From Nocardioides sp. S-1144 (lineage in GTDB: Bacteria > Actinomycetota > Actinomycetes > Propionibacteriales > Nocardioidaceae), in assembly GCF_005954645.2 (NCBI RefSeq), contig NZ_CP040695.2, positions 1,860,001 to 1,924,000 of the forward strand: DNA of 64,000 nt, given 5' to 3'. Shown here in pieces: positions 54,860 to 62,690 of the stretch. The notes under the pieces were generated by a model. The model did not search any database and had not been told where the DNA came from. It saw nothing but the letters and a program-made list of their open reading frames with translations. The first letter of the stretch is position 1. Every line of letters starts with the position of its first letter. Both the position numbers and the translations under genes were made by a program.

Positions 54860-55897
54860 ATGAGCACCTTGGCCAATGACACCACCGCTCCGACCCGCCG
54901 GGTGGCCACCCCCGCCGGCTTCGTGCTGGCGCTGACCTCGGCCGTGGCGTTCGGACTCTCCGGGGCGCTCGCGCGTCCGCTGCTCGACGCCGGGTGGACG
55001 CCGGGGTCGGTGGTGCTGGTCCGGATCGCGGTGGGTGCGCTGGTGGTGGTGCCGTTCGGCGTGCGCGCCCTGCAGGGACGGTGGTCGCTGGTGCGCCGCA
55101 ACGCCCGCCTCATCGCGCTGTACGGCGTCCTGGCCGTCGCCGGCGCGCAGTTCTGCTACTTCGCGGCGGTCCAGCACATGGAGGTCGGCCCGGCCCTGCT
55201 CATCGAGTACACCGCGCCCGCGGCGGTCGTGGTCTGGTTCTGGCTGCGTCACGGTGAGCGGCCCGGCCCGGTGACCCTCGGCGGCGCCGCGGTCTGCGCG
55301 CTGGGGCTGGTGCTCGTGCTCGACCTGTTCTCGGGCGCCGGGCTGAGCGCCGTCGGCGTCCTGTGGGCGCTCGGCGCGATGGTCGGGTGCGCGACCTACT
55401 TCATCGTCAACGGCGACGACTCCACCGGGCTGCCGCCGCTCTCGCTCGCGGCCGGTGGCCTGGTCGTCGGCGCGGCCGCCCTCGGCCTGCTCGGCCTCGT
55501 CGGGCTGATGCCGGTGCGCGCCGAGACCGCCGACGTCTCCTACGCCGGCACCACGGTCGCCTGGTGGGTGCCGCTGGTGCTGCTCGGCCTCGTGACCGCC
55601 GCCGTCGCCTACGTCACCGGCATCGCGGCCAGCCGGGTGCTCGGGTCGAGGCTCGCGTCGTTCGTCGCCCTCAGCGAGGTCGTCGCCGGCGTGCTGTGGG
55701 CCTGGCTGCTGCTCGACCAGCTCCCGGCCCTGGTGCAGCTGCTCGGCGGCGCGCTGATCCTGCTCGGCGTCCTCGGGGTCAAGCTGGGCGAGCGCGGGAT
55801 GCCGGTCGGCGACGCGGTCCCGGAGCCGCTGCCCGCCCCGCTGCCGGACCCGACCGTTACCGCGTGTCCTGCCGCTTCACGACGACCTCGCGCATGA
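54860..55897 (+). CDS. EamA/DMT family transporter
   Basis: A 345-residue protein of 10 membrane helices in two EamA repeats (AFGLSGALARPLLDAGW and YFAAVQHMEVGPALLIEYTAP in the first; VLGSRLASFVALSEVVAGVLWAWLLLDQ in the second). Substrates of this family range from amino acids to metabolites and toxins and cannot be read from sequence. A Pro-rich tail follows. It is divergent from the CGNR regulator. Its 3' end overlaps the convergent AI-2E gene by 41 bases. Confidence 0.87.
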   Translation: MSTLANDTTAPTRRVATPAGFVLALTSAVAFGLSGALARPLLDAGWTPGSVVLVRIAVGALVVVPFGVRALQGRWSLVRRNARLIALYGVLAVAGAQFCYFAAVQHMEVGPALLIEYTAPAAVVVWFWLRHGERPGPVTLGGAAVCALGLVLVLDLFSGAGLSAVGVLWALGAMVGCATYFIVNGDDSTGLPPLSLAAGGLVVGAAALGLLGLVGLMPVRAETADVSYAGTTVAWWVPLVLLGLVTAAVAYVTGIAASRVLGSRLASFVALSEVVAGVLWAWLLLDQLPALVQLLGGALILLGVLGVKLGERGMPVGDAVPEPLPAPLPDPTVTACPAASRRPRA

Positions 55898-57047
55898 TGA
55901 GCAGGAGGGCGGCCGCCGTCGGGATCGCCAGCAGCGCGCCGACGACGCCGAGCAGCGCGGCGCCCACGAGGGCGGCGATCACGGTGACCGCGCCCGGCAC
56001 GTCGACCGACTTCTTCATCACCCGCGGGTAGATCACGTAGTTCTCGACCTGCTGGTAGACCACGTAGAAGACGATGCAGACGATGCCGGTGTTCACGTCG
56101 GTCGCGAACGCGATCGCGACCACGACGACGGCGCCGATCGTGGCGCCGATCATCGGGATGACGTCGAGCAGCGCGACCACGAAGGCGAGCGCCACGGCGT
56201 ACTCACCGAGGCCGACGACGAACAGGAACACCAGCGAGGACAGCCCGGCGCACAGCGCCACGATGAACGCGCCCGAGACGTAGCCGCCGATGTTGCGGAT
56301 CACCCGGTCGCCGAGCCGGGTCACCCGGTCGCGGCGCGAGGCCGGCGCGAGGCGGTACATCGCGTTCTTGGTGGTCTCGAGGGAGGCCAGGAAGTAGAGC
56401 GTGAGCACGACGACGATGAAGGCGTTGAACAGCGCCGAGAGGATGCGCAGCCCGAAGCCGAGCGCGCCGCCGAAGAGCCCGCTGACGAAGTCGCCGTTGG
56501 CGACGTAGTCCTGGATCTTCGAGATGATGTCGTACTCGTCGTCGAGCTCCTGGATCTTCCTGTTCGCCTGCAGCTGGTCGAGCCAGCCGGGCACGTTGTC
56601 GGTGAGCTTGGTGACCTGGTCGGTGATGACCGGGACGATCGCCACGACGAAGAGGGCCACGGCGCCGAGCGCGGCGACGATGACGGCCGTGCACGCCCAC
56701 GAGCGGCGCAGGCCGCGGCGCTCGAGCAGCTCCACCGACGGGTTCAGGCCGGCGGCGAGGAAGAGGGCGACCACGACGAGCATGAGCACCGAGCCGATGC
56801 CGACGATCGCCTCGAACAGGAACCAGGCCAGCAGCGCGCCGAGCGCGCCGACGAAGCCCAGGTAGAACGGGTTGCGCTTCTCGAACGGCTCGCCGGACTG
56901 ACCGAAGTCGTCGTCGTCGACGACGGCGACCACGGCAGCCGCGACGTCCTCGGCCTGGGTGGCGGAGGCCTCAGCGCGCTCCGCCGCGTCCTCGGCCCGG
57001 TCGGCCGCCTCGGCGGCGGCCTCCGGATCGGGGTCGCGTGGCGTCAA
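55857..57047 (-). CDS. AI-2E family transporter
   Basis: A 396-residue membrane protein of the AI-2 exporter (TqsA/YdiK) family. An acidic, Ala-rich N-tail of about 60 residues precedes 7-8 helices (ALGALLAWFLFEAIVGIGSV, DVIPMIGATIGAVVVVAIAF, QQVENYVIYPRVMKKSVDVP is the family signature). The substrate is unproven; sodium or solutes other than AI-2 are possible. TTG start 57047 overlaps the stop of the coiled-coil gene upstream by four bases, so the two are coupled. The C-terminus ends in RQDTR. Confidence 0.88.
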   Translation of the reverse strand: MTPRDPDPEAAAEAADRAEDAAERAEASATQAEDVAAAVVAVVDDDDFGQSGEPFEKRNPFYLGFVGALGALLAWFLFEAIVGIGSVLMLVVVALFLAAGLNPSVELLERRGLRRSWACTAVIVAALGAVALFVVAIVPVITDQVTKLTDNVPGWLDQLQANRKIQELDDEYDIISKIQDYVANGDFVSGLFGGALGFGLRILSALFNAFIVVVLTLYFLASLETTKNAMYRLAPASRRDRVTRLGDRVIRNIGGYVSGAFIVALCAGLSSLVFLFVVGLGEYAVALAFVVALLDVIPMIGATIGAVVVVAIAFATDVNTGIVCIVFYVVYQQVENYVIYPRVMKKSVDVPGAVTVIAALVGAALLGVVGALLAIPTAAALLLIMREVVVKRQDTR

Positions 57048-58324
57048 CGGCCGTCCCCGCCGGCGTCGCCCGCGTCGGCCGAGTCGTCGGCGAAGCCCGC
57101 GACGACGTCGCGCAGCGAGGCCAGCTGGGCGGTGATCGAGTCGCGGCGCTTGACCAGGCGGCCGAGCTCGGCGCGGGTGGCGGCGATCTCGCGCTGGGCG
57201 GCGTCGTCGCTGCTGGTCTGGATCGACTCGGCCTTCTGGCGTGCGGCGGCCACGATCTGCTCGGCCTCGCGGCGGGCCCGCTGCAGGGCGCCCTCGGCCT
57301 CGGCCGCGGCGGCGGTGCGGTGCTCGCTGGCCTGCTTGGTGGCCTCGGCGGCCCGCAGCTCGGCGGCGTCCGCGCGCTGCTCGGCCTCGGCGACCAGCCG
57401 CTTGGTCTCGGCGACCGCGGTGTTGTGGTGGTCGGTGGCCTCGCGGGCCAGCCGCTCCTTCTCCACCGCCAGCGTGCGACGGGCCTCCTGGACCTCGCGG
57501 TCGGCCGCGGCGCGGGCCTGCTCGACCTCGCGGGTGGCGCCGGTGCGCATCTCGCTGGTCTCCTGCTGGGCAGCCAGGCGGACCTGGTCGGCCTCGCGCC
57601 TGGCGGAGGCGAGGATGTCGGCAGCCTCGGCCCGGGCCAGGGTGCGCTCCTGCTCGGCGTCGGCGGCCAGGCGGGCGCGGGTCTCGTCGAGCTCGCGCAG
57701 CTGGACGACCTTCATGTCCTCGATCTCGCGCAGGGCGTCGGACCGGATGGCCTTCGCGTCGCGGTCGGCCTGGGCGCGGATGTCGCCGGCGTCGCGCTGG
57801 GCGACCTCGCGGATCTCGTCGGCCTCCTCCTCGGCCAGGCGCAGCATCGTGCTGGCGCGGCCGCCGAGGCCGGCGTAGGACGGCGACTTCTGCTCGTCGA
57901 GCTCCTGCTGGGCGGCGTCGAGCTGCTCCTGCAGGGCGGCGACGCGCTGCTCGGTGTCGGAGAGGGTGGCGCTGAGCCCGGCCTTCTCGCTGCTGAGCTG
58001 GCGGACCCGCGCGTCGACGACGGCGCGGTCGTAGCCGTTGCGGCGCACCACCGGGAACGGGTCGGTGCCCGAGGCCGACGCCGCCGCGGGTGCCGCGGCC
58101 GGGGGCAGCACGGGGCGCGACGGCGCGGGCTGGGGCGCCCGGGCCGGCGGCGTCCGCGGGTTCGACGGCGGCTTCGGGGTCGAGCCGGCCGTCGGGATCA
58201 CCTGGGTGCGCTGCCCGTCGGGATCGGCCGGGGTCGACTTCGCCCGCGGCGCACCGGTGGTCGCCTGGGGGGTGTCGTTGTCCTCGGGCTCCTCGTCGAA
58301 GATGGACAGGCCCTGGTCGTTCAT
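57044..58324 (-). CDS. DivIVA-domain coiled-coil protein, Scy/FilP-like
   Basis: A 426-residue protein: acidic and Pro/Ala-rich N-region (1-115), a DivIVA-like motif FPVVRRNGYDRAVVDARVRQL near residue 120, then a continuous heptad-rich coiled coil of Ala, Glu, Arg and Gln to the C-terminus. It resembles the Streptomyces filament proteins Scy and FilP, which organise polar growth, and the neighbours epi, thiolase and meaB fit the Streptomyces order as I recall it. Here it is shorter than Scy, and the cells may not grow by tips, so its function in this organism is unproven. ATG 58324; GAGG lies 9 bases upstream. Confidence 0.82.
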   Translation of the reverse strand: MNDQGLSIFDEEPEDNDTPQATTGAPRAKSTPADPDGQRTQVIPTAGSTPKPPSNPRTPPARAPQPAPSRPVLPPAAAPAAASASGTDPFPVVRRNGYDRAVVDARVRQLSSEKAGLSATLSDTEQRVAALQEQLDAAQQELDEQKSPSYAGLGGRASTMLRLAEEEADEIREVAQRDAGDIRAQADRDAKAIRSDALREIEDMKVVQLRELDETRARLAADAEQERTLARAEAADILASARREADQVRLAAQQETSEMRTGATREVEQARAAADREVQEARRTLAVEKERLAREATDHHNTAVAETKRLVAEAEQRADAAELRAAEATKQASEHRTAAAAEAEGALQRARREAEQIVAAARQKAESIQTSSDDAAQREIAATRAELGRLVKRRDSITAQLASLRDVVAGFADDSADAGDAGGDGR

Positions 58325-58490
58325 GAAGTGTGACCTCGCTCGCGTCGGGGTGGGATGGGGGGAAGGCGTCCCGGACCCATGATCGCTGATCGGGCGCCCC
58401 GATCCCACCCCGCCCGCGCGCGTCGGACGATGAACTTTCGGCTCCGGCGCCGCACGGCCCCGAGCGGTGCCGCGCGTGGCCGCGCGGTGG

Positions 58491-59840
58491 CTACACGCCG
58501 CGGAACCGGTTGATCGCGGTGAGGTGCTTCTCACGCAGCTCGTGGTCGCGGACGCCGAGCCCCTCCTCGGGGGCCAGGCACAGGACGCCGACCTTGCCCT
58601 GGTGGAGGTTGTGGTGGACGTCGAGCGCGGCCTGGCCGACGTCGGCCAGCGCGTAGGTCCTCGAGAGCGTCGGGTGGATCATGCCCTTGGCGATGAGCCG
58701 GTTGGCCTCCCACGACTCGCGGTAGTTGGCGAAGTGGCTGGAGATGATCCGCTTGAGGTTCATCCACAGGTAGCGGTTGTCGTACTCGTGCATGTAGCCC
58801 GACGTCGACGCGCAGGTGGTGATGGTGCCGCCCTTGCGGGTCACGTAGACCGAGGCGCCGAAGGTCTCGCGGCCCGGGTGCTCGAAGACGATGTCGATGT
58901 CCTCGCCGCCGGTCAGCTCGCGGATCCGGGCGCCGAAGCGCTTCCACTCGCGCGGGTCCTGGGCGGTGCCCTCGTCGTTCCAGAACCGGTAACCCTCCTC
59001 GGAGCGGTTGATGATCAGCTCCGCGCCCATCGAGCGGGCGATGGCGGCCTTCTCCTCGTTCGAGACCACGCAGACCGGGACGGCACCGCCGTTGAGCGCG
59101 TACTGCGTCGCGAAGCCGCCCAGTCCGCCGGACGCGCCCCAGACCAGGACGTTGTCGCCCTGCTTCATGTTGCCGCCGTTCCTGGACACGAGCTGGCGGT
59201 AGGCGGTGGAGTTGACCAGGCCGGGGGAGGCGGCCTCCTCCCAGGTGAGGTGCGCGGGCTTGGGCATCAGCTGGTTGGACTTGACCAGCGCGATCGTCGC
59301 CAGCCCGCCGAAGTTGGTCTCGAAACCCCAGATCCGCTGCTGCGGGTCGAGCATCGTGTCGTCGTGGCCGTCGGAGTCCTCGAGCTCGACCGACAGGCAG
59401 TGGGCGACGACCTCGGTGCCGGGCCTCCACCGGGTCACGCCGGGCCCGGTGCGCAGCACGACGCCGGCCAGGTCGGAGCCGACCACGTGGTAGGGCAGGT
59501 CGTGGCGGCGGGTCAGCTCCGAGAGCCGCCCGTAGCGCTCGAGGAAGCCGAACGTCGAGACCGGCTCGAAGATCGAGGTCCACACGGTGTTGTAGTTGAT
59601 CGCCGAGGCCATCACCGCGACGTAGGCCTCGCCCGGGCCGAGCTCCGGCAGGGCGACGTCCTCGACGTGGAGCGACTTGCGGGGGTCCTTGTCGCGGGCC
59701 TCGAGGCCCTCGAACATGTCGACGTCGTCCTTGTGGACGGTGACCGCGCGGTAGGCCTCCGGGAGCGGGAGGCTCGCGAAGTCCTCGCTGGTGGCGTCTC
59801 CGGCCTGCCCGGCCGTGATGGCGTCGAGGATCTGCTGCAT
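58491..59840 (-). CDS. ccr: Crotonyl-CoA carboxylase/reductase
   Basis: A 449-residue MDR-fold enzyme that reductively carboxylates crotonyl-CoA to (2S)-ethylmalonyl-CoA using NADPH and CO2, the key step of the ethylmalonyl-CoA pathway and a source of extender units. CO2-site residues recognised from the family lie in ASAINYNTVW (Asn), WGFETNFGGLA (Phe-Glu, near 172) and FEHPGRETFG (His, near 318). The NADPH loop is WGASGGLGGFATQYA. ATG 59840 was chosen for the normal N-terminus MQQILDAITAGQ and GGAGA 9 bases upstream; earlier in-frame codons are not needed. The epimerase gene lies upstream in the same direction. Confidence 0.95.
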   Translation of the reverse strand: MQQILDAITAGQAGDATSEDFASLPLPEAYRAVTVHKDDVDMFEGLEARDKDPRKSLHVEDVALPELGPGEAYVAVMASAINYNTVWTSIFEPVSTFGFLERYGRLSELTRRHDLPYHVVGSDLAGVVLRTGPGVTRWRPGTEVVAHCLSVELEDSDGHDDTMLDPQQRIWGFETNFGGLATIALVKSNQLMPKPAHLTWEEAASPGLVNSTAYRQLVSRNGGNMKQGDNVLVWGASGGLGGFATQYALNGGAVPVCVVSNEEKAAIARSMGAELIINRSEEGYRFWNDEGTAQDPREWKRFGARIRELTGGEDIDIVFEHPGRETFGASVYVTRKGGTITTCASTSGYMHEYDNRYLWMNLKRIISSHFANYRESWEANRLIAKGMIHPTLSRTYALADVGQAALDVHHNLHQGKVGVLCLAPEEGLGVRDHELREKHLTAINRFRGV

Positions 59841-59874
59841 GAGGTGGGTCTCCTGCCGTCGAGGGGTTCCGCGC

Positions 59875-59892
59875 AAGATACCGGTGGGTAAC
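59875..59892 (-). promoter_or_regulatory. Candidate ccr promoter with GTTACC element
   Basis: TATCTT (minus strand, 59880-59875) is a possible -10, giving a leader of about 28 bases. GTTACC starts at 59892 and the 17-base element reads GTTACC-N5-GTATCT; its right arm matches poorly. Confidence 0.3.
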
Positions 59893-59936
59893 CGGTCGGG
59901 CGGCGGCATGTGCCGGACGTCACGCCGCCGCGTTCC

Positions 59937-60383
59937 TCACGGGGCGGCGGGCTCCACCAGCTCGACCAGGACGCCGCCGGCGTCCTTGGGGTGCACGAAG
60001 TTGATGCGCGAGTCGCTGGTCCCGCGCCGCGGGGCGTCGTAGAGCAGGCGCAGGCCGCGCTCGCGCAGGACGGCGCTGACCTGCTCGACGTCGGTGACCC
60101 GGTAGGCGACCTGCTGGCAGCCCGGGCCGTTGCGCCCGATGAACGTGGCGATCGTCGACGTCTCGTCGATCGGGGCCAGCAGCTGCACGTGGGAGCCGGA
60201 GTCGCCGACGGCCATCATCGCCTCCCGCACGCCCTGCTCCTCGTTGGTCTCCTGGTGGGCCAGGCGCATGCCGAGGGTGTCGCGGTAGAACGCGATCGCC
60301 TCGTCGAGGTCGGGGACGGCCATCCCGACGTGGTCGATGGCGGTGAAGAGGTGGTCGGGGATCTGGAGCGTCATGGCCGTCAT
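59937..60383 (-). CDS. mce: Methylmalonyl/ethylmalonyl-CoA epimerase
   Basis: A 148-residue glyoxalase-fold epimerase. Metal ligands appear as His in AIDHVGMAV, His in SHVQLLAP and Glu in GVLVELVEP, with the usual RINFVHPKDAGG block. The same enzyme serves methylmalonyl- and ethylmalonyl-CoA. It would turn the (2S) Ccr product into the (2R) form used by MeaA. ATG 60383 is the outer start; ATG 60374 is possible. The ccr gene follows 96 bases downstream. Confidence 0.92.
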   Translation of the reverse strand: MTAMTLQIPDHLFTAIDHVGMAVPDLDEAIAFYRDTLGMRLAHQETNEEQGVREAMMAVGDSGSHVQLLAPIDETSTIATFIGRNGPGCQQVAYRVTDVEQVSAVLRERGLRLLYDAPRRGTSDSRINFVHPKDAGGVLVELVEPAAP

Positions 60384-60455
60384 TGTGCTGCCCCGCGGCC
60401 CGGGGTCGGTGTGATCCTCGCCTCACGGAGGGCGACGGACACCCGTGGCTGGTCA

Positions 60456-60474
60456 GGTGAATGATCGGTAACCT
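60456..60474 (+). promoter_or_regulatory. Thiolase promoter with GTTACC element on the minus strand
   Basis: TAACCT (60469-60474) is the candidate -10 box. Read on the minus strand, 60472-60456 is GTTACC-N5-TTCACC. Leader of about 31 bases; GGAGG precedes the ATG at 60512. Confidence 0.35.
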
Positions 60475-60511
60475 GGGCGGGACCATCCACCAGTACTGCG
60501 GAGGCACACCC

Positions 60512-61702
60512 ATGTCCGGATCCGTCATCGTCGCCGGTGCGCGTACGCCGATCGGCCGCCTGCTCGGCGGCCTGAAGTCCCTCAAGGCGACCGACCTCGG
60601 TGGCGTGGCCATCGCGGGCGCGCTCGAGAAGGCCGGTGTCTCCGGCGACCAGGTCGACTACGTGGTCATGGGCCAGGTCATCCTCGCCGGTGCCGGGCAG
60701 AACCCGGCGCGCGAGGCCGCCGTCGCGGGCGGCGTGCCGATGGGCGTCCCGTCGATCACCATCAACAAGGTGTGCCTGTCGGGCCTCAACGCGATCGCGA
60801 TGGCCGACCAGCTCATCCGCGCCGGCGAGTGCGAGATCGTCGTCGCCGGCGGCATGGAGTCGATGACCAACGCGCCGCACCTCCTCATGGGCTCGCGCGA
60901 GGGCACCAAGTTCGGCGACACCAAGCTCGTGGACTCGATGGCCTACGACGCGCTCTTCGACCAGGTCACCCAGCAGGCGATGGGCCTGCTGACCGAGGAG
61001 GTCAACGCCGCCGGCGCCAACCTGACCCGCGAGGAGCAGGACCACTTCGCGGCGCTGTCGCACCAGAAGGCCGCGGCCGCCTGGAAGAACGGCGTCTTCG
61101 ACGACGAGGTCGTCCCGGTGTCGATCCCGCAGCGCAGGGGCGAGCCGGTCGTCGTCAGCCAGGACGAGGGCGTGCGCGGCGACACGACCGCCGAGTCGCT
61201 GGCCGGCCTGCGCCCGGCGTTCTCCAAGAGCGGCACCGTCACGGCCGGCTCGTCCTCGCAGATCTCCGACGGCGCCGCCGCGGTGGTCGTGATGAGCCGG
61301 GCCAAGGCCGAGGAGCTCGGGCTCGAGTGGCTGGCCGAGATCGGCGCCCACGGCATGGTCGCCGGCCCCGACTCCTCCCTGCAGCTGCAGCCGGCCAACG
61401 CCACGGCGCTGGCCTGCCGCAAGGAGGGCATCGAGCCCACCGACCTCGACCTCGTCGAGTTCAACGAGGCCTTCGCCGCCGTCGGCATCTCCTCGGCCCG
61501 CGAGCTCGGCCTGCCCGACGAGAAGGTCAACGTCAACGGCGGGGCGATCGCCCTGGGCCACCCGGTCGGCATGTCCGGCGCCCGCGTGGTCCTGCACCTG
61601 GCGCTGGAGCTCAAGCGCCGCGGTGGCGGCGTCGGTGCCGCGGCGCTCTGCGGTGGTGGCGGCCAGGGCGACGCCCTGATCGTCCGTGTCCCGAAGGGCT
61701 GA
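60512..61702 (+). CDS. Acetyl-CoA C-acetyltransferase (thiolase)
   Basis: A 396-residue thiolase II condensing two acetyl-CoA to acetoacetyl-CoA, or the reverse. Nucleophile Cys in [15 protein letters not shown] near residue 89, ENEAF-equivalent NEAFAAV, His in [16 protein letters not shown] and the second Cys in [12 protein letters not shown] are intact. GGAGG lies 7 bases before ATG 60512; an earlier ATG at 60461 is rejected. It is divergent from epi and starts the ethylmalonyl-CoA route. Confidence 0.95.
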   Translation: MSGSVIVAGARTPIGRLLGGLKSLKATDLGGVAIAGALEKAGVSGDQVDYVVMGQVILAGAGQNPAREAAVAGGVPMGVPSITINKVCLSGLNAIAMADQLIRAGECEIVVAGGMESMTNAPHLLMGSREGTKFGDTKLVDSMAYDALFDQVTQQAMGLLTEEVNAAGANLTREEQDHFAALSHQKAAAAWKNGVFDDEVVPVSIPQRRGEPVVVSQDEGVRGDTTAESLAGLRPAFSKSGTVTAGSSSQISDGAAAVVVMSRAKAEELGLEWLAEIGAHGMVAGPDSSLQLQPANATALACRKEGIEPTDLDLVEFNEAFAAVGISSARELGLPDEKVNVNGGAIALGHPVGMSGARVVLHLALELKRRGGGVGAAALCGGGGQGDALIVRVPKG

Positions 61703-62666
61703 GGGTCGTGGAGGTCGGGGACCCGACGTCCCCGACCTCGTCGCGCGGGCCCGCGCCGGTGAGGCCCGGGCGGTCGCGCGGCTGATCTCCCTCGTCGAGG
61801 ACGGCTCGCCGAGCCTGCGCGAGGTGACCGCGGCCCTGGCCCCGCACACCGGCCGGGCCCAGGTCGTCGGCGTCACCGGAGCGCCCGGCGTCGGCAAGTC
61901 GACGTCGACCAACGCCCTGGTCCGCGCGCTGCGGGACGACGACCGGAGTGTCGGCGTGCTCGCCGTCGACCCGTCCTCGCCGTTCTCCGGCGGCGCGCTG
62001 CTGGGCGACCGGATCCGGATGGGCGACCACGCCCTCGACCCGGGCGTCTTCATCCGCTCGATGGCCGCGCGTGGCCACCTGGGCGGGCTGTCGTGGTCGA
62101 CCCCGCAGGCGATCCGGGTGCTCGACGCGGCCGGCTTCGACGTCGTCCTGGTGGAGACGGTCGGGGTCGGGCAGAGCGAGGTCGAGGTGGCCGGGCTCGC
62201 CGACACCACGCTCGTGCTGCTCGCGCCCGGGATGGGCGACGGCATCCAGGCCGCCAAGGCCGGGATCCTCGAGGTCGGTGACGTCTACGTCGTGAACAAG
62301 GCCGACCGCGACGGCGCGGCCCAGGTCGCCCGCGACCTGCGCTCGACGCTGAGGCTCGCGGACCGGCGGGACGACGCCTGGGCGCCGCCGGTCCTGACGA
62401 CCGTCGCCCAGACCGGCGAGGGCGTCGGAGGGGTCGTGGAGGCACTCGCCGAGCACCGGGCGTGGTCGCTGGCTTCCGGCGAGCTCACCCGCCGCCGCGA
62501 GCGCCGGGCCCGCGCGGAGGTCGAGGCGATCGCCGTGGCCGCGCTGCGCCGGAGGTGGGCCGACGTCGGCGGGCACGCCGAGCTCGGCCGGCTGGCGGCC
62601 GCGGTGGCCGCCGGGGAGTCCGACCCCTACGCCGCCGCCGACCGGCTGCTCCAGCCCGAGCCCTGA
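61686..62666 (+). CDS. meaB: MeaB-type G-protein chaperone of B12 mutase
   Basis: A 326-residue GTPase of the SIMIBI class. P-loop GAPGVGKST near residue 64, [15 protein letters not shown], the switch-region [15 protein letters not shown] and NKAD (VVNKADRDG) are present. MeaB loads and protects the cobalamin of acyl-CoA mutases, here presumably MeaA. The GTG start overlaps the thiolase by 17 bases, so the two are co-transcribed; I found no better in-frame start. The first 25 residues are poorly conserved. Confidence 0.93.
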   Translation: MSRRAEGRGGRGPDVPDLVARARAGEARAVARLISLVEDGSPSLREVTAALAPHTGRAQVVGVTGAPGVGKSTSTNALVRALRDDDRSVGVLAVDPSSPFSGGALLGDRIRMGDHALDPGVFIRSMAARGHLGGLSWSTPQAIRVLDAAGFDVVLVETVGVGQSEVEVAGLADTTLVLLAPGMGDGIQAAKAGILEVGDVYVVNKADRDGAAQVARDLRSTLRLADRRDDAWAPPVLTTVAQTGEGVGGVVEALAEHRAWSLASGELTRRRERRARAEVEAIAVAALRRRWADVGGHAELGRLAAAVAAGESDPYAAADRLLQPEP

Positions 62667-62690
62667 CCCGCCCCCCGACGACCTGGGGCC

